Shown: positions 1 through 7,447 of the stretch, piece by piece
Layout of the letters: the number at the start of each line of letters is the position of its first letter
Numbering within the stretch: position 1 is the first letter of the stretch
Origin: Asterionellopsis glacialis
Lineage: Eukaryota > Bacillariophyta > Plagiogrammaphyceae > Rhaphoneidales > Asterionellopsidaceae
Direction: 5' to 3'
Assembly (NCBI GenBank): GCA_014885115.2
Contig: WKLE02002556.1
Span: 1 to 10,790 of the forward strand
DNA length: 10,790 nt
Made by a program: the position numbers and the translations under genes
Notes under the pieces: generated by a model
Seen by the model: only the letters and a program-made list of their open reading frames with translations
What the model was told of the DNA's origin: nothing
Database searches by the model: none

Positions 1-250
1 GATTAGATATATCATTTCAGTGGTAGTAGAGAAATACAGCTGGCATTTTATCATGCAAGAAATGGAGCATGTATTCTAAGTGTCAGGATTTGTATTGTGC
101 ATTGTGTAGTCCAGGAAGCTGCTATGTGTGGAATTTGTCCTAATGACTGTTTTACATGTAGGAACCTAGTTGGATAAAAGCTAAAGTTTTGAGAATTTTG
201 AGAAATCCTCAGCTTGTAACCCTTTTGCATTGACTTCTTCAGATTGTTGA

Positions 251-578
251 CACCATTGTAGCCTTGTGCCTTCTGCCTTGTTGAGTGTTGAGGTCTTGAA
301 GACTGCATTGAAGGCATGCCAGGCTATCAACAATGAGGTGCTCATGCCTCATTGTCCCAGAGTTGCTCCAGAATTAGGTGGACCAATTTGTGACAATTGG
401 TCTGTAGACAGCTAAACTGGGACAAACAATACAAGAAATGCATTTGAGAGAACTGTTTTATTCCCCTTCAATCCCAACTCACCTAGTTGGATGGAAGCAA
501 TAGAAGATTTTTTCTGTTGGTGATACAGTGAAAGATCAATACTGTGGTGACATTTACATTGAGAAAGTCAAATCATAA
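251..578 (+). pseudogene. Decayed C-terminal piece of a DDE-type transposase-like gene
   Basis: Not an intact gene. From 251 one frame runs to an in-frame TAA at 413-415 and continues in the same frame to a TGA at 521-523. After the first stop it reads RNAFERTVLFPFNPNSPSW, about residues 434-490 in base position. An AF..TGLFPFNP-like string is common near the C-terminus of pogo/jerky-type DDE transposases; here the usual G is V. At the T6 run near 508-513 the protein-like reading moves to another frame (GDTVKDQYCGDIYIEKVKS, stop 576-578), which suggests a frameshift. The catalytic DDE core is not in the window, and lies before position 1 or is lost. What is seen is the motif, the stop and the frame change. 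That it is a transposon relic is inference. It could instead be another decayed gene. Confidence 0.4.
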
Positions 579-1276
579 AAGGTGCTGTAATCATGTAGGA
601 AGAAGAAGATATCCTAAAAAAATCTGTCCAACCAGCAGATTCCTACAAAAACCTGCAGCCTTATCTTGGTCCAAGGCTGACAAAATCCTGAATAGATGGA
701 GGTGTTTAAGAGATGAAGAAATGAAGAATCTAGAGGACGAGGATGTTACAAACATGAGACAGATACAAGAACATATCTACAAATGTACCACATGCACAAA
801 TCCTTACCATTTGGCCATGCTGAAATAATTTTCAATAAGTTAGTGGAGTTTGTTATTGCAGATACATCCACCATCAACACAACTTCCTCTACAGGTATTA
901 TGCCAGAACAAAAAGTACAAGATGTTACAAATGTGATAGTTGACTTGACAGCCTTCAAGTTTCAAATACCATGCCAGTCATCCAAATAGATGCACTGGAT
1001 CTGCAGTCAAGCTACCATCAGGCAAATTTTTTGTGTGCCTATCAAACAACAAACAAATGAATGAAGTTTCTGTGCAAGATATTAAGGATCACACAAAGTA
1101 TAACCCTGAGCAGGATTCCCTTTCAGCAAAAGAAAAAAATATGCAGCAGCAAAAAGAAAAGACAACAATAAAGAAAAGTAAGGAAAGATGAAATTGAAAA
1201 GGTGAAGGAAGGGGGGCAACAAAGAAATGCATGGTTAAGAAAAGAATTTGACCATCTTGTCAACACAATTCATTAA
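544..1276 (+). pseudogene. Continuation of the decayed gene: frame-hopping coding remnants
   Basis: Protein-like stretches follow one another on the + strand but in changing frames. One runs 544-828 and includes a KCTTCTNPYHL cysteine pair. The next spans 783-989. Then comes 971-1060, beginning MPVIQIDALDLQSSYH. It is overlapped by a frame through 1191 containing EVSVQDIKDHTKYNPEQ and a lysine/glutamine-rich run. Last is 1187-1276, which contains RNAWLRKEFDHLVNTIH. Successive pieces overlap by a few bases and change frame without GT/AG signals at the joins, so frameshifts explain them better than introns. I do not recognise a family. The order and strand suggest it belongs with the transposase-like piece upstream and the cysteine/acidic piece downstream, but that linkage is inferred from proximity only. 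Confidence 0.33.
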
Positions 1277-1500
1277 GGATGTCATACAAATTTTTGGATT
1301 TTTTGGCATTGTCAACAAAGATAGCTGAACCTTTCTTATGCACTGTTGGAAGTCATAATGTTGTTGTCCCATCATCATCTTCTTCAGGACTGGCTGTTTG
1401 TATGGATGCTATCATGGTGCAATCCCAAATATCACTGGCACTATTAGGTAAGCATCCAAGAGACAATGGAAAAAATTGCAGAATTTGTGCTGACTGTAAA

Positions 1501-1533
1501 AAGAAGAAGAAGAAGAAGAAGAAGAAGAAGAAG
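1501..1533. repeat. (AAG)11 microsatellite
   Basis: Eleven perfect AAG triplets. In the surrounding frame they encode a lysine run directly after a cysteine motif, and on the other strand a phenylalanine run. The long poly-Phe reading of the minus strand is therefore an artefact of this repeat. Confidence 0.97.
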
Positions 1534-1689
1534 AGAAAACTAAGACAAACTTCAAACACACAACCTGGCAATGACATAATTTAAGTAGTGTCCCATTTGG
1601 AGACCTGTCACAGGTGCACTGTTAAAGGCAATTGAGGAGTTCAAAAAAAGAAAGCAAAAAAATGTCAGCAATGTGGCCAGGCCAAACAG

Positions 1690-1722
1690 TAAAGGTACAA
1701 CAGACAATAAAGGTACAACAGA
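1690..1722. repeat. Two tandem copies of a 15-bp word, 18-bp period
   Basis: TAAAGGTACAACAGA occurs at 1690-1704 and again, identically, at 1708-1722. In the frame of the surrounding remnant each copy starts with a stop codon TAA, so a short tandem duplication has doubled one stop. The identity of the copies implies a recent duplication relative to the decay around them. Confidence 0.9.
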
Positions 1723-2088
1723 ATACTGGTAAGAGGGTACAATTTTAAAAATGCAAAGCTGTTTGTACAAATGTTTCTACCTGAAGCAACAATCACAAAT
1801 AAAACACACAACATTCACAAACTTGAATTGAGTACACTTGATCTGACAAAAACTTTTGAGGACCAAAAAGATTTGGAACTATGTGCAAAGTTGGTGTCAA
1901 TGGAAGAGCAAATGGTATCTTGGGAGCAGGAGGAACAAGAAGAGGAACAACAGCAATACTAACCACAAGGTCATCAGGAGGATACTATTGGTGGTGATGC
2001 TTGTGATCCTCTAATGGATGAGGATCACCATGCTGATGACAACATCAACAGCAATGATGAGGATGTGGTGGATGGTAAACAAGAATAA

Positions 2089-2888
2089 TGAAAACACTAT
2101 GTAAATTTCACATTTTTTTTGGGCATGCAAAAAGAAGCCAAAATCACCAAAAATCACATGACAAACTTCAATTAATTACTTAATAAAATTGTTTAGCAAT
2201 GACAATTTTATCAGGCTTATTGATTCTAATTTAGACAACCATTCTTTTATTTTGTTTTCATGAATGAATAACTTTATTAAGTGAGAGAAAATTGTTGTTA
2301 ACAATTGATCACTGAACAGATCATTGGAAGGTATGGAGGCAGGTCGGCAGGTCAAAGTTGGGCAAAAATCAGATACTGTTTCATTGCTGAAAAGAGAAAG
2401 AAAGATGCAGCTGAAAGTTTTCAAATGAATGGTTTATTGCTGGTGTTGTTGTTGATATAGTATTGATATTGACAATTCTTGTCAATATTGCACACCGTGA
2501 TGCCAATTTTTTCCTAGCAAACAATGATAATTACAACAATCAACTCAATGCAGTTTAATAATATCTCACTGGTCCTACAGTTATAAAAAGAAACAGAGGA
2601 TGTATGTGGTTTATGATTATGTTGTTGTTGCTTTATGCCCCAACAATTGACTTCATTATTGTTTTTGTGTATCTGGAGTCTCCTCATTCCCTCTCTCCAT
2701 TGAAATTTAAACAGTAAATAGTGTACCTCTACTAGTAAGGTAACAACTATGGAGTATTTGAATAGTTTTCAGTACTTTACATTGTACTTCATGGTATATT
2801 TGCTGTGGGGACTACTGTGGTAAAAGTCTGTATGGGAAAGCATGCATGTTTATGTTGATTCCAATGACTCAACTTGATTAGTAAATGA
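2089..2888. other. AT-rich stretch without a recognisable gene; two hairpins
   Basis: Nothing identifiable as a gene. One short + frame, 2302-2460, reads smoothly (contains IGRYGGRSAGQSWAKIRY), but it has no start, no splice signals I trust and no family I know. Two inverted repeats stand out. At 2183-2211, ATAAAATTG and CAATTTTAT flank an 11-base loop. At 2466-2488, ATATTGACAA and TTGTCAATAT flank a 3-base loop. Both could be chance in AT-rich DNA or remnants of small transposons. Confidence 0.5.
2466..2488. repeat. Perfect hairpin, 10-bp arms, 3-base loop
   Basis: ATATTGACAA, loop TTC, TTGTCAATAT. The arms match perfectly. No oligo-T or gene end lies at a meaningful distance, so a terminator role is not supported; it is recorded as a structural feature only. 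Confidence 0.85.
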
Positions 2889-3131
2889 GAAAAATTCCCA
2901 AAAAAATTGGCATCTGAAAAGATCCCATGGACCAAAAATCAAGAGGATAAATTGGCGTGCAAACTTGGTATTGCTGCAAACTTTCCCAACCCTGGGAATG
3001 GGCTAGTAGCTGAAGTGGTCCCATTTAAGTATGCATCAGTCCCATTTAAAATTTCACAAGTTGGCATTAAAAAGTACTTGGGACAGCCCCTAAGTAATAG
3101 CACCTATTTTGGCAAACTTCACATTGCTTAA
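2889..3131 (+). pseudogene. Short unassigned frame, possible gene fragment
   Basis: An open frame follows TGA 2886-2888 and runs to TAA 3129-3131, about 80 codons, with no ATG near its start (TTG at 2907). It reads smoothly, including NGLVAEVVPFKYASVP and GIKKYLGQPL. The EVVPF string, followed some residues later by a glycine, recalls ribose-5-phosphate isomerase A, where EVVPF sits between the substrate and C-terminal segments. The expected vTDnGN string that should follow is absent, so I treat that resemblance as a guess and give no symbol. It could be an exon, a fragment or chance. Confidence 0.2.
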
Positions 3132-3694
3132 GGTTGTCAGACACCACTTGACACTCTTGTGCTTTCTTTGCATTTATTTTCAGATATTTTTGGATCACTG
3201 CTAGATTTTAATTCATTAAAATTATTCTCTTCTGGTCCAATCCCTGAGGAGAATACATCAAACATTTAAGCTACATGTTTTTCTATGTTATTGTCCTGTG
3301 TACAACATAATTCATAGTTTGGCTACAATTCAAAATGTACCGTATGGGCAATAATTCCAAAAATAAGTCAAAATTACCAAAGAAATGTCAAAAACTGTCA
3401 ATTTCAAATTTTTTTATTTCTTTCTCATGAAGTAAGCTCTACTACATGGTACATTTTGTCCAGATTATAATCCTTCAATATGTATAAGAAGGTCCCATAT
3501 GGTGCACTCATCACTAAATTCATCCTCAGTATTGTCAATTCTGGTGGCAGATCATCATTGAAACATAATAATTTACTAGCAAAAGCATGAAAAAATGGAA
3601 AAGCTGAACTTTAACAAAACATACCATAGGTGAGTACTTATTATTCCATACAAATTATGTAGCAGAGGACTGAGATTTTGAGTGGTGCCAGACA
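3132..3694. other. Gene-free AT-rich stretch
   Basis: No long frame, RNA gene or strong repeat seen. A segment at 3356-3405 (AAAATAAGTCAAAATTACCAAA region) loosely resembles 2129-2175 (both share a caaaat.accaaa pattern), which might mark a further diverged repeat. The match is too weak to call. Confidence 0.4.
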
Positions 3695-3906
3695 ATCATC
3701 ATCTTTTCAAGCTGGGTGTTAAGCAATGTTGCTTAAGCATGACTTCTTTTGATTACTATTTTGAAATTCATAATTTTTGACAGATACTCCTGATGACATA
3801 ATTATGTCATAGAATATGCAACACCACATTTTTTCAAGGTTGATGTTGTGTGAGAGAGTCCAAAATTTCAAGCTTGAGCTAAAAAAGCAGTGGAGTGTTG
3901 CTTATT
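3695..3906 (-). repeat. Palindrome-rich dispersed repeat, copy A (reverse orientation)
   Basis: Read on the minus strand, this aligns by eye along most of its length with copy B on the plus strand at 6971-7198. Landmarks occur in the same order: AATAAGCAACAC, then TCAAGCTTGAAA, then GTGTTGCATATTCTATGACAT (in B, GTGTTGCTTATATTCTGACAT), then AAGCAACATTGCTTA, then AGCTTGAAAAGATG. The core spans 3719-3906, 188 bases against 192 in copy B. It holds a perfect 18-bp palindrome at 3793-3810 and an AAGCAA/TTGCTT hairpin at 3721-3734. It has no coding capacity. It behaves like a miniature transposon or other short interspersed element; no clear target-site duplication was identified, so the class is open. 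Confidence 0.7.
3793..3810. repeat. Perfect 18-bp palindrome
   Basis: ATGACATAATTATGTCAT is its own reverse complement. It lies inside repeat copy A. Copy B has only GACATCATC at the equivalent place, so the palindrome is either lost there or gained here. Confidence 0.95.
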
Positions 3907-4125
3907 TCTGGCTCTGACCTGTACACTTATATTAGAGTAGTTTTTGTAATAAAGTAGTTACGGTCCTCCTGAGGACTAGTGAGATATCTATGTAGCCAAT
4001 TTTAATGGACAGGAAAGAAAAGATGTTTTATTGGTTTTCAGTTTTCCTTAAGTAATTTTCTTGCTGATGTCATGTTTTAACTCCCAATGATGGTTTGAAA
4101 GAGTGACAGAGTTGGAATAAATCAA

Positions 4126-4625
4126 CCCTTTAACTACCAGTTTTTTTGAAAAAATGAGATAGATCCCATCTTCTTAATGAATTTTATTCACCGAGGACAT
4201 TTTTTGACTGCTGATCATAACTTTTCCTTCTTCATGTTCTTGATTGGTGTTAGAAAAAACTGAAAAAAGATGAGATGTTTCTCATTTCCAACTTTTGATT
4301 AACCCAGGGTGTGTCCTCAAAATCATTCAAATAAGTTTTGAGCTCTTCCAACCCATGCCATCCTTTTTGGTTTGGAAAAATGATTTCAACTCATATGTGA
4401 CATGATGTGTGATTGTTGTTGGTTCAAAGTTTGGGCATGATTGAATACCTGTATAATAAAAGTCAGAAAACTAATATGATTTTTGGTTTTGGACCCTTCT
4501 CAAGATTGACAGCCATTTGTCATTTGAAATCTAAAAATGTCAAAGAAATATGATTGACCCAAATTGAGGACATTTTCAAAAACATGAGATGTATCTCATT
4601 TTTGGGAAAGTTGGTACTTAAAGGT
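4126..4625. mobile_element. Non-autonomous piggyBac-like miniature element (500 bp, TTAA-type site)
   Basis: The left end begins CCCTTTAACTACCAG. The right end, on the opposite strand, begins ACCTTTAAGTACCAAC. The similarity continues inward through AAAAATGAGATA and an imperfect palindrome, giving about 50 bp of imperfect terminal inverted repeat. Flanks are TCAA (4122-4125) and TTAA (4626-4629), as expected for a TTAA target duplication with one C/T change. Families known to have TTAA targets and CCC-type ends are piggyBac elements, hence the name; the assignment is by termini only. No transposase frame exists inside. Subterminal repeats include the ATGAGAT..ATCTCAT palindrome (three times) and GAGGACA (three times, two orientations). 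The divergence between the ends suggests an old insertion. Confidence 0.7.
4154..4599. repeat. Three 16-bp palindromic boxes inside the miniature element
   Basis: Boxes at 4154-4169 (ATGAGATAGATCCCAT), 4270-4285 (ATGAGATGTTTCTCAT) and 4584-4599 (ATGAGATGTATCTCAT). The last has perfect 7-bp arms around GT. The outer two are placed symmetrically just inside the terminal repeats; the middle one repeats part of the right subterminal region in reverse. Such boxes are plausible transposase-binding sites, but that is inference. Confidence 0.8.
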
Positions 4626-4693
4626 TTAAAAAAAAATTTATAGGAAATAAAAGCTATCCCTATTATGTGAAATGAGTATTTTGAAACTCCCAG

Positions 4694-5158
4694 GGAAGGA
4701 TCAGAAAAGGCCTCATTGGTTTGTAGAGAGGGGTTTTGTAGGGGGTAAGAAATCAGATGATGAGGCATCGGTGAAAGATGTCATACAGGTATTTTTGTAC
4801 CAGCCTCACTGGTCCTTTCTCTCATTGTCTGTGATCATTCCCACAATGCACTACTGTGACATGCACACCCAGGGGGGCTGAATCCAGGCAGGAACATCAT
4901 ATATACCTCCTTCAAAACTTCTGCCAAAAGAAAGTGCTGCAATTCAAAATAAATGCTCAGCGTTCCCAAGAGGTAACAGATAAAACTAAGTTCATTAGAA
5001 AGACAAACAAATAATACTTTACTCAGTTTTTATTGAAACTGAATTTGGTAAATCAAAGTTGTAGCTTGTTGTACAACAAGCTAAGTCCCTGTTGTTGTTT
5101 TTCTTTTTCTTCCCATCAGTGTCCTACAGATAGTACATTTCATCATGTACTAGTGTGA
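4694..5158 (+). CDS. Candidate 3' end of a spliced gene: three short exons in one phase
   Basis: Proposed exons are 4694-4788, 4931-4972 and 5120-5158. Exon 1 follows CTCCCAG and ends ATACAG|GTATTT. It encodes a basic stretch with RPHWFVERGFVGGKK, then DDEASVKDVIQ. Exon 2 follows CTGCCAAAAG, encodes KVLQFKINAQRSQE and ends GAG|GTAACA. Exon 3 follows a long pyrimidine tract ending CCCATCAG, encodes CPTDSTFHHVLV and stops at TGA 5156-5158. Both junctions are phase 0, and the introns are of similar size (142 and 147 bases). Upstream exons are not found; the miniature element ends 68 bases before exon 1, so it would sit in an intron or a broken upstream part. No family is recognised. The splice signals are seen; that this is a gene is inference. 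It may be a relic or chance. Confidence 0.3.
5062..5083. repeat. Perfect 22-bp palindrome
   Basis: Centre at TTGTAC/GTACAA with outer bases TAGCTTG and CAAGCTA; all 11 base pairs match. It lies in the second proposed intron, 37 bases before the strong 3' splice site, where it could in principle fold in the transcript. It has no sequence link to the two repeat families. Confidence 0.95.
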
Positions 5159-5169
5159 AATCTTGATGA

Positions 5170-6194
5170 TTGGTGTGGGAGAAACTAGCTCATAAGCTAT
5201 ATGTTTATAAGAAGCATGGATGTGTCTATCATGAATGTGAGAAGCACTATTTTTTCCAAAAGTTGTGAAGAAAAGAAATTGTAGTGTTTATGGTCTGTTA
5301 GCACTTGGCAAGCTCCATCACCTTTGATGACCAAGTTAACTCAAACTAATATCTCTAACTAGAACATATGAAAGAAAAGTAACTCTGGCCATTCAACCCC
5401 TGTATAGCTATCAACCACAACAATCATGAAAAGAATCAGAGATGATTTAGCACATCATATGGTTGTTGCAGCAATAATTGGTACAGACCAAGTGTAATCT
5501 GAGAAACTTGGTGTATGTTTGTAAATTGATGCTGATGTTTGTGATTTACAATGATATCAGATCAGTAGACAAATTATGGAGAAATTTGTTGAATCCAAAG
5601 ACAGCAAGTGTGGGAAGATACCTTTAGATTTTGGTGGTAGAACTTATGAGCAGAAATTAAAACCATTACTCAATGAAATAAAATTAGCCATGGATGACAG
5701 GATTAGTCCTAGAACCATCATATTTTATATGGAGATCTACTTTCAGATAGTTGCAAAGAGCCATGAAGATTTGACTACTGTTAGCTCTTGTAGTGCATGC
5801 TTGTTGCACATATGATTTATGCTGCAGTATACAACAAGATGGTATCAAAAGGAAAGAATGTATTCCTGTTGGGCCTAACATGGAGCATGAGACAGAAGGA
5901 ATGAGAAAGTCAATTATAGTTTCAAGAATATACATGGCTCAGTATAGTACTTTTGAGTGAAAAGAAGAGAACATCATTACCTTAGTATTGTGAGTTTTAC
6001 GTTTGATGATGGGAACTGTTACAGTTAATACACATCAGGAATTAGTATACCATAGTCCTCTAGCAGATTGATCTAGTTCAAGCTAATTATCATTATGGGG
6101 ACCTTGGAATAAAGAATTAGAATATGATTCAAGAAATGGCAACTGTATTGTTTTCTTGGAGAAGAAAGTGACAGCACCAGAAGAACAACCTTAA
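5170..6194 (+). pseudogene. Broken coding remnant, family unknown
   Basis: Several + strand pieces read like protein but are separated by stops or frame changes. Piece 5170-5267 contains WEKLAHKLYVYKKHG and the Cys/His string CVYHECEKHYF. Piece 5426-5497 starts at ATG with RIRDDLAHHMVVAAIIGTD. Piece 5576-5815 contains DFGGRTYEQKLKPLLNE, then MEIYFQIVAKSHEDL. Piece 5775-5960 overlaps the last in another frame and contains HACCTYDLCCSIQQDG, then ECIPVGPNMEHETEG. Piece 6087-6194 contains GPWNKELEYDSRNGNCIVFL. The overlap of the last two frames at 5775-5815, without splice sites between, points to a frameshift. Cysteines and histidines are frequent, so a zinc-binding protein is possible. I do not recognise it and assign no function. 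Confidence 0.3.
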
Positions 6195-6970
6195 TATTTC
6201 TGCAAAAAGCCCTGCTTTTAGATTATCACCTACAATGTGGAAGCAGATATTTTTGTCTCCAGAGACTCACCAAGTGTGACACTACTAGTAGGTTATTGAA
6301 AATAATCATGCAAGAACCTGGGACAAGGGCCTAGAGATGAGGTCTGCTTGTACACTACTGCAGACAGGACTACCCTCTTTCTAAAGTAAAAAAGGTTTTT
6401 ATTACAATTTGTTCCTTGGTGTCCTTTATCTGGAATTATCTATGGTTATATTGTTCATAACAACACCAATATGATATAGTAGCAATGTATTGATAAACTG
6501 CTTCCAAAAGGAATTAAAGAGTTTAATGTTCTTACTTATCCACATTAAGGAATAGAACTAAAACTATATAATCTAATATCATATTATAAATGTTGCATAC
6601 TACAGTCAAGTCCTGCAGCACTAAGTGTAGTGGTGTATGGCAGGGTCAGAGACAATATTTGAAGTCAACCAGAAAATGCCAGTTATTTTCAGGAGACAGT
6701 AAAATTCAATTCAGGGGGGGCATACTGTGTAAAAACCCAAAGGATAAAAATCACACAACCTACTGAACTTACATGTTGAGAGTATATGATGAATAGTGAT
6801 CTGCAGGAAAAGAGCTATATAAAAAGTAACGGGCAACAAAAAAATCACACAATCTAAGGAAACCCACAAACAGCAGTGGTGCCTTGCACCACCAGTACCT
6901 GTTAGTAGAAAAAAGAAAAGTAAGGTGGAGAGGTAGTAGCAGTGTTACTACTACAGGGGCCACACTGGGT
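6195..6970. other. AT-rich stretch with no supported gene
   Basis: A 58-codon frame from ATG 6590 to TGA 6764-6766 has four cysteines (KSCSTKC early, KCQLF and LCKN later). It has no signal peptide and no clear context, so I leave it uncalled. A short word AAAAATCACACAA occurs twice (near 6747 and 6841). A run of seven G sits at 6714-6720. Confidence 0.4.
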
Positions 6971-7198
6971 AATAAGCAACACAAGTTGCTTAAGATCAAG
7001 ATCAAGCTTGAAAAATGGCTTGAAATAAGCAATTTTTAAGAAATTTACAGTGTTGCTTATATTCTGACATCATCAAAGATAAATTTTTGAAAATATTACA
7101 TTTTAGGTAAAAAGTCTTTTATAATGATATCACATAGCATCACAGATAAGCAACATTGCTAAGGTCAAGCTTGAAAAAGTGTCCAATATAAGCAATTT
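6971..7198 (+). repeat. Palindrome-rich dispersed repeat, copy B, with internal direct repeats
   Basis: Counterpart of the copy at 3695-3906 in the opposite orientation. It opens with a perfect hairpin at 6973-6992: TAAGCAAC, loop ACAA, GTTGCTTA. It also contains a direct repeat of 34 bases, 7002-7035 and 7165-7198. Both units start TCAAGCTTGAAAAA and end ATAAGCAATTT, and differ in the middle. A second AGCAA/TTGCT hairpin at about 7149-7160 precedes the second unit. Thus a module of hairpin, TCAAGCTTGAAAAA and ATAAGCAATTT appears twice, about 163-175 bases apart. It is non-coding. A miniature inverted-repeat element or a structured short interspersed element are both possible. Confidence 0.7.
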
Positions 7199-7271
7199 CA
7201 AGCTTGCTACAAATAGGCCCCATGGCTTATTACTGGGTGAGGACTGCAGTATTTATAACATGTTTTTTTAG

Positions 7272-7447
7272 GTGGAGCATCTTGCAATGTGGCTGTTCTC
7301 AATATTTACAAAATATGTGTAGATTTTTTATTTGTGCTAGAGCCTGTCACTGCTCACAGTGTGGAAATAATGGTCCACATTGTGAGTCCATGCCTGGAGC
7401 TGGCACAGCCAGGTGATCATGTTGGTCCTTCTTTGAATCTTTTTTAG
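7272..7447 (+). pseudogene. Possible relic of a translational GTPase domain (EF1A/EF-Tu-like), weak
   Basis: After a T7 tract ending TAG at 7269-7271 (a good 3' splice signal), one frame runs open to TAG 7445-7447. It includes EPVTAHSVEIMVHIVSP, then LELAQPGDHVGPSL. In domain 2 of EF1A and EF-Tu a VT..V.SVEM string is followed, after about 10 residues, by A.PGDNVG; the order and spacing here are similar. The GTP-binding motifs (GHVDSGK, DxPGH, NKxD) are not found nearby, and the rest of the frame does not match. Seen: the motif pair. Inference: homology. Chance remains a serious alternative. Confidence 0.2.

Larger units (their letters stand above)
1279..2088 (+). pseudogene. Decayed cysteine-pair and acidic-tail coding region with five in-frame stops
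   Basis: A single frame stays protein-like for about 810 bases. It is interrupted by in-frame stops at 1582 (TAA), about 1633 (TGA), about 1690 (TAA), about 1708 (TAA) and 1960 (TAA), and ends at TAA 2086-2088. Features in order: a serine run, NCRICADC followed by a poly-lysine tract made by the AAG repeat, then TCHRC and KCQQCGQ. The last two are spaced like a zinc ribbon with CxxC pairs. Next is a glutamate/glutamine-rich stretch before 1960, and beyond that stop an Asp/Glu-rich tail (DPLMDEDHHADDN and on). That the acidic tail continues in the same frame past a stop argues for a pseudogene rather than a true end. CxxC modules plus acidic tails occur in many transposase and chromatin proteins. 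No family is assigned. Confidence 0.4.

Noticed and set aside
51..317. Minus-strand 88-codon frame at the left end
   Set aside because: It overlaps the + strand transposase-like remnant, has no recognisable motif, and its openness fits a shadow frame in AT-rich DNA.
1353..1577. Minus-strand frame with a long poly-phenylalanine run
   Set aside because: The run is simply the complement of the (AAG)11 repeat; the rest has no protein-like features.
2466..2488. Hairpin as a transcription terminator
   Set aside because: Intrinsic terminators of this kind are not expected in nuclear eukaryotic DNA, and no T tract or gene end follows.
6769..7032. Minus-strand hydrophobic frame of 87 codons
   Set aside because: It overlaps the non-coding dispersed repeat and is leucine/serine-rich only because of the base composition; no start context or family.
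3695..7198. CRISPR-like or phage-type repeat array
   Set aside because: Only two diverged copies in opposite orientation, no regular spacing and no spacers.
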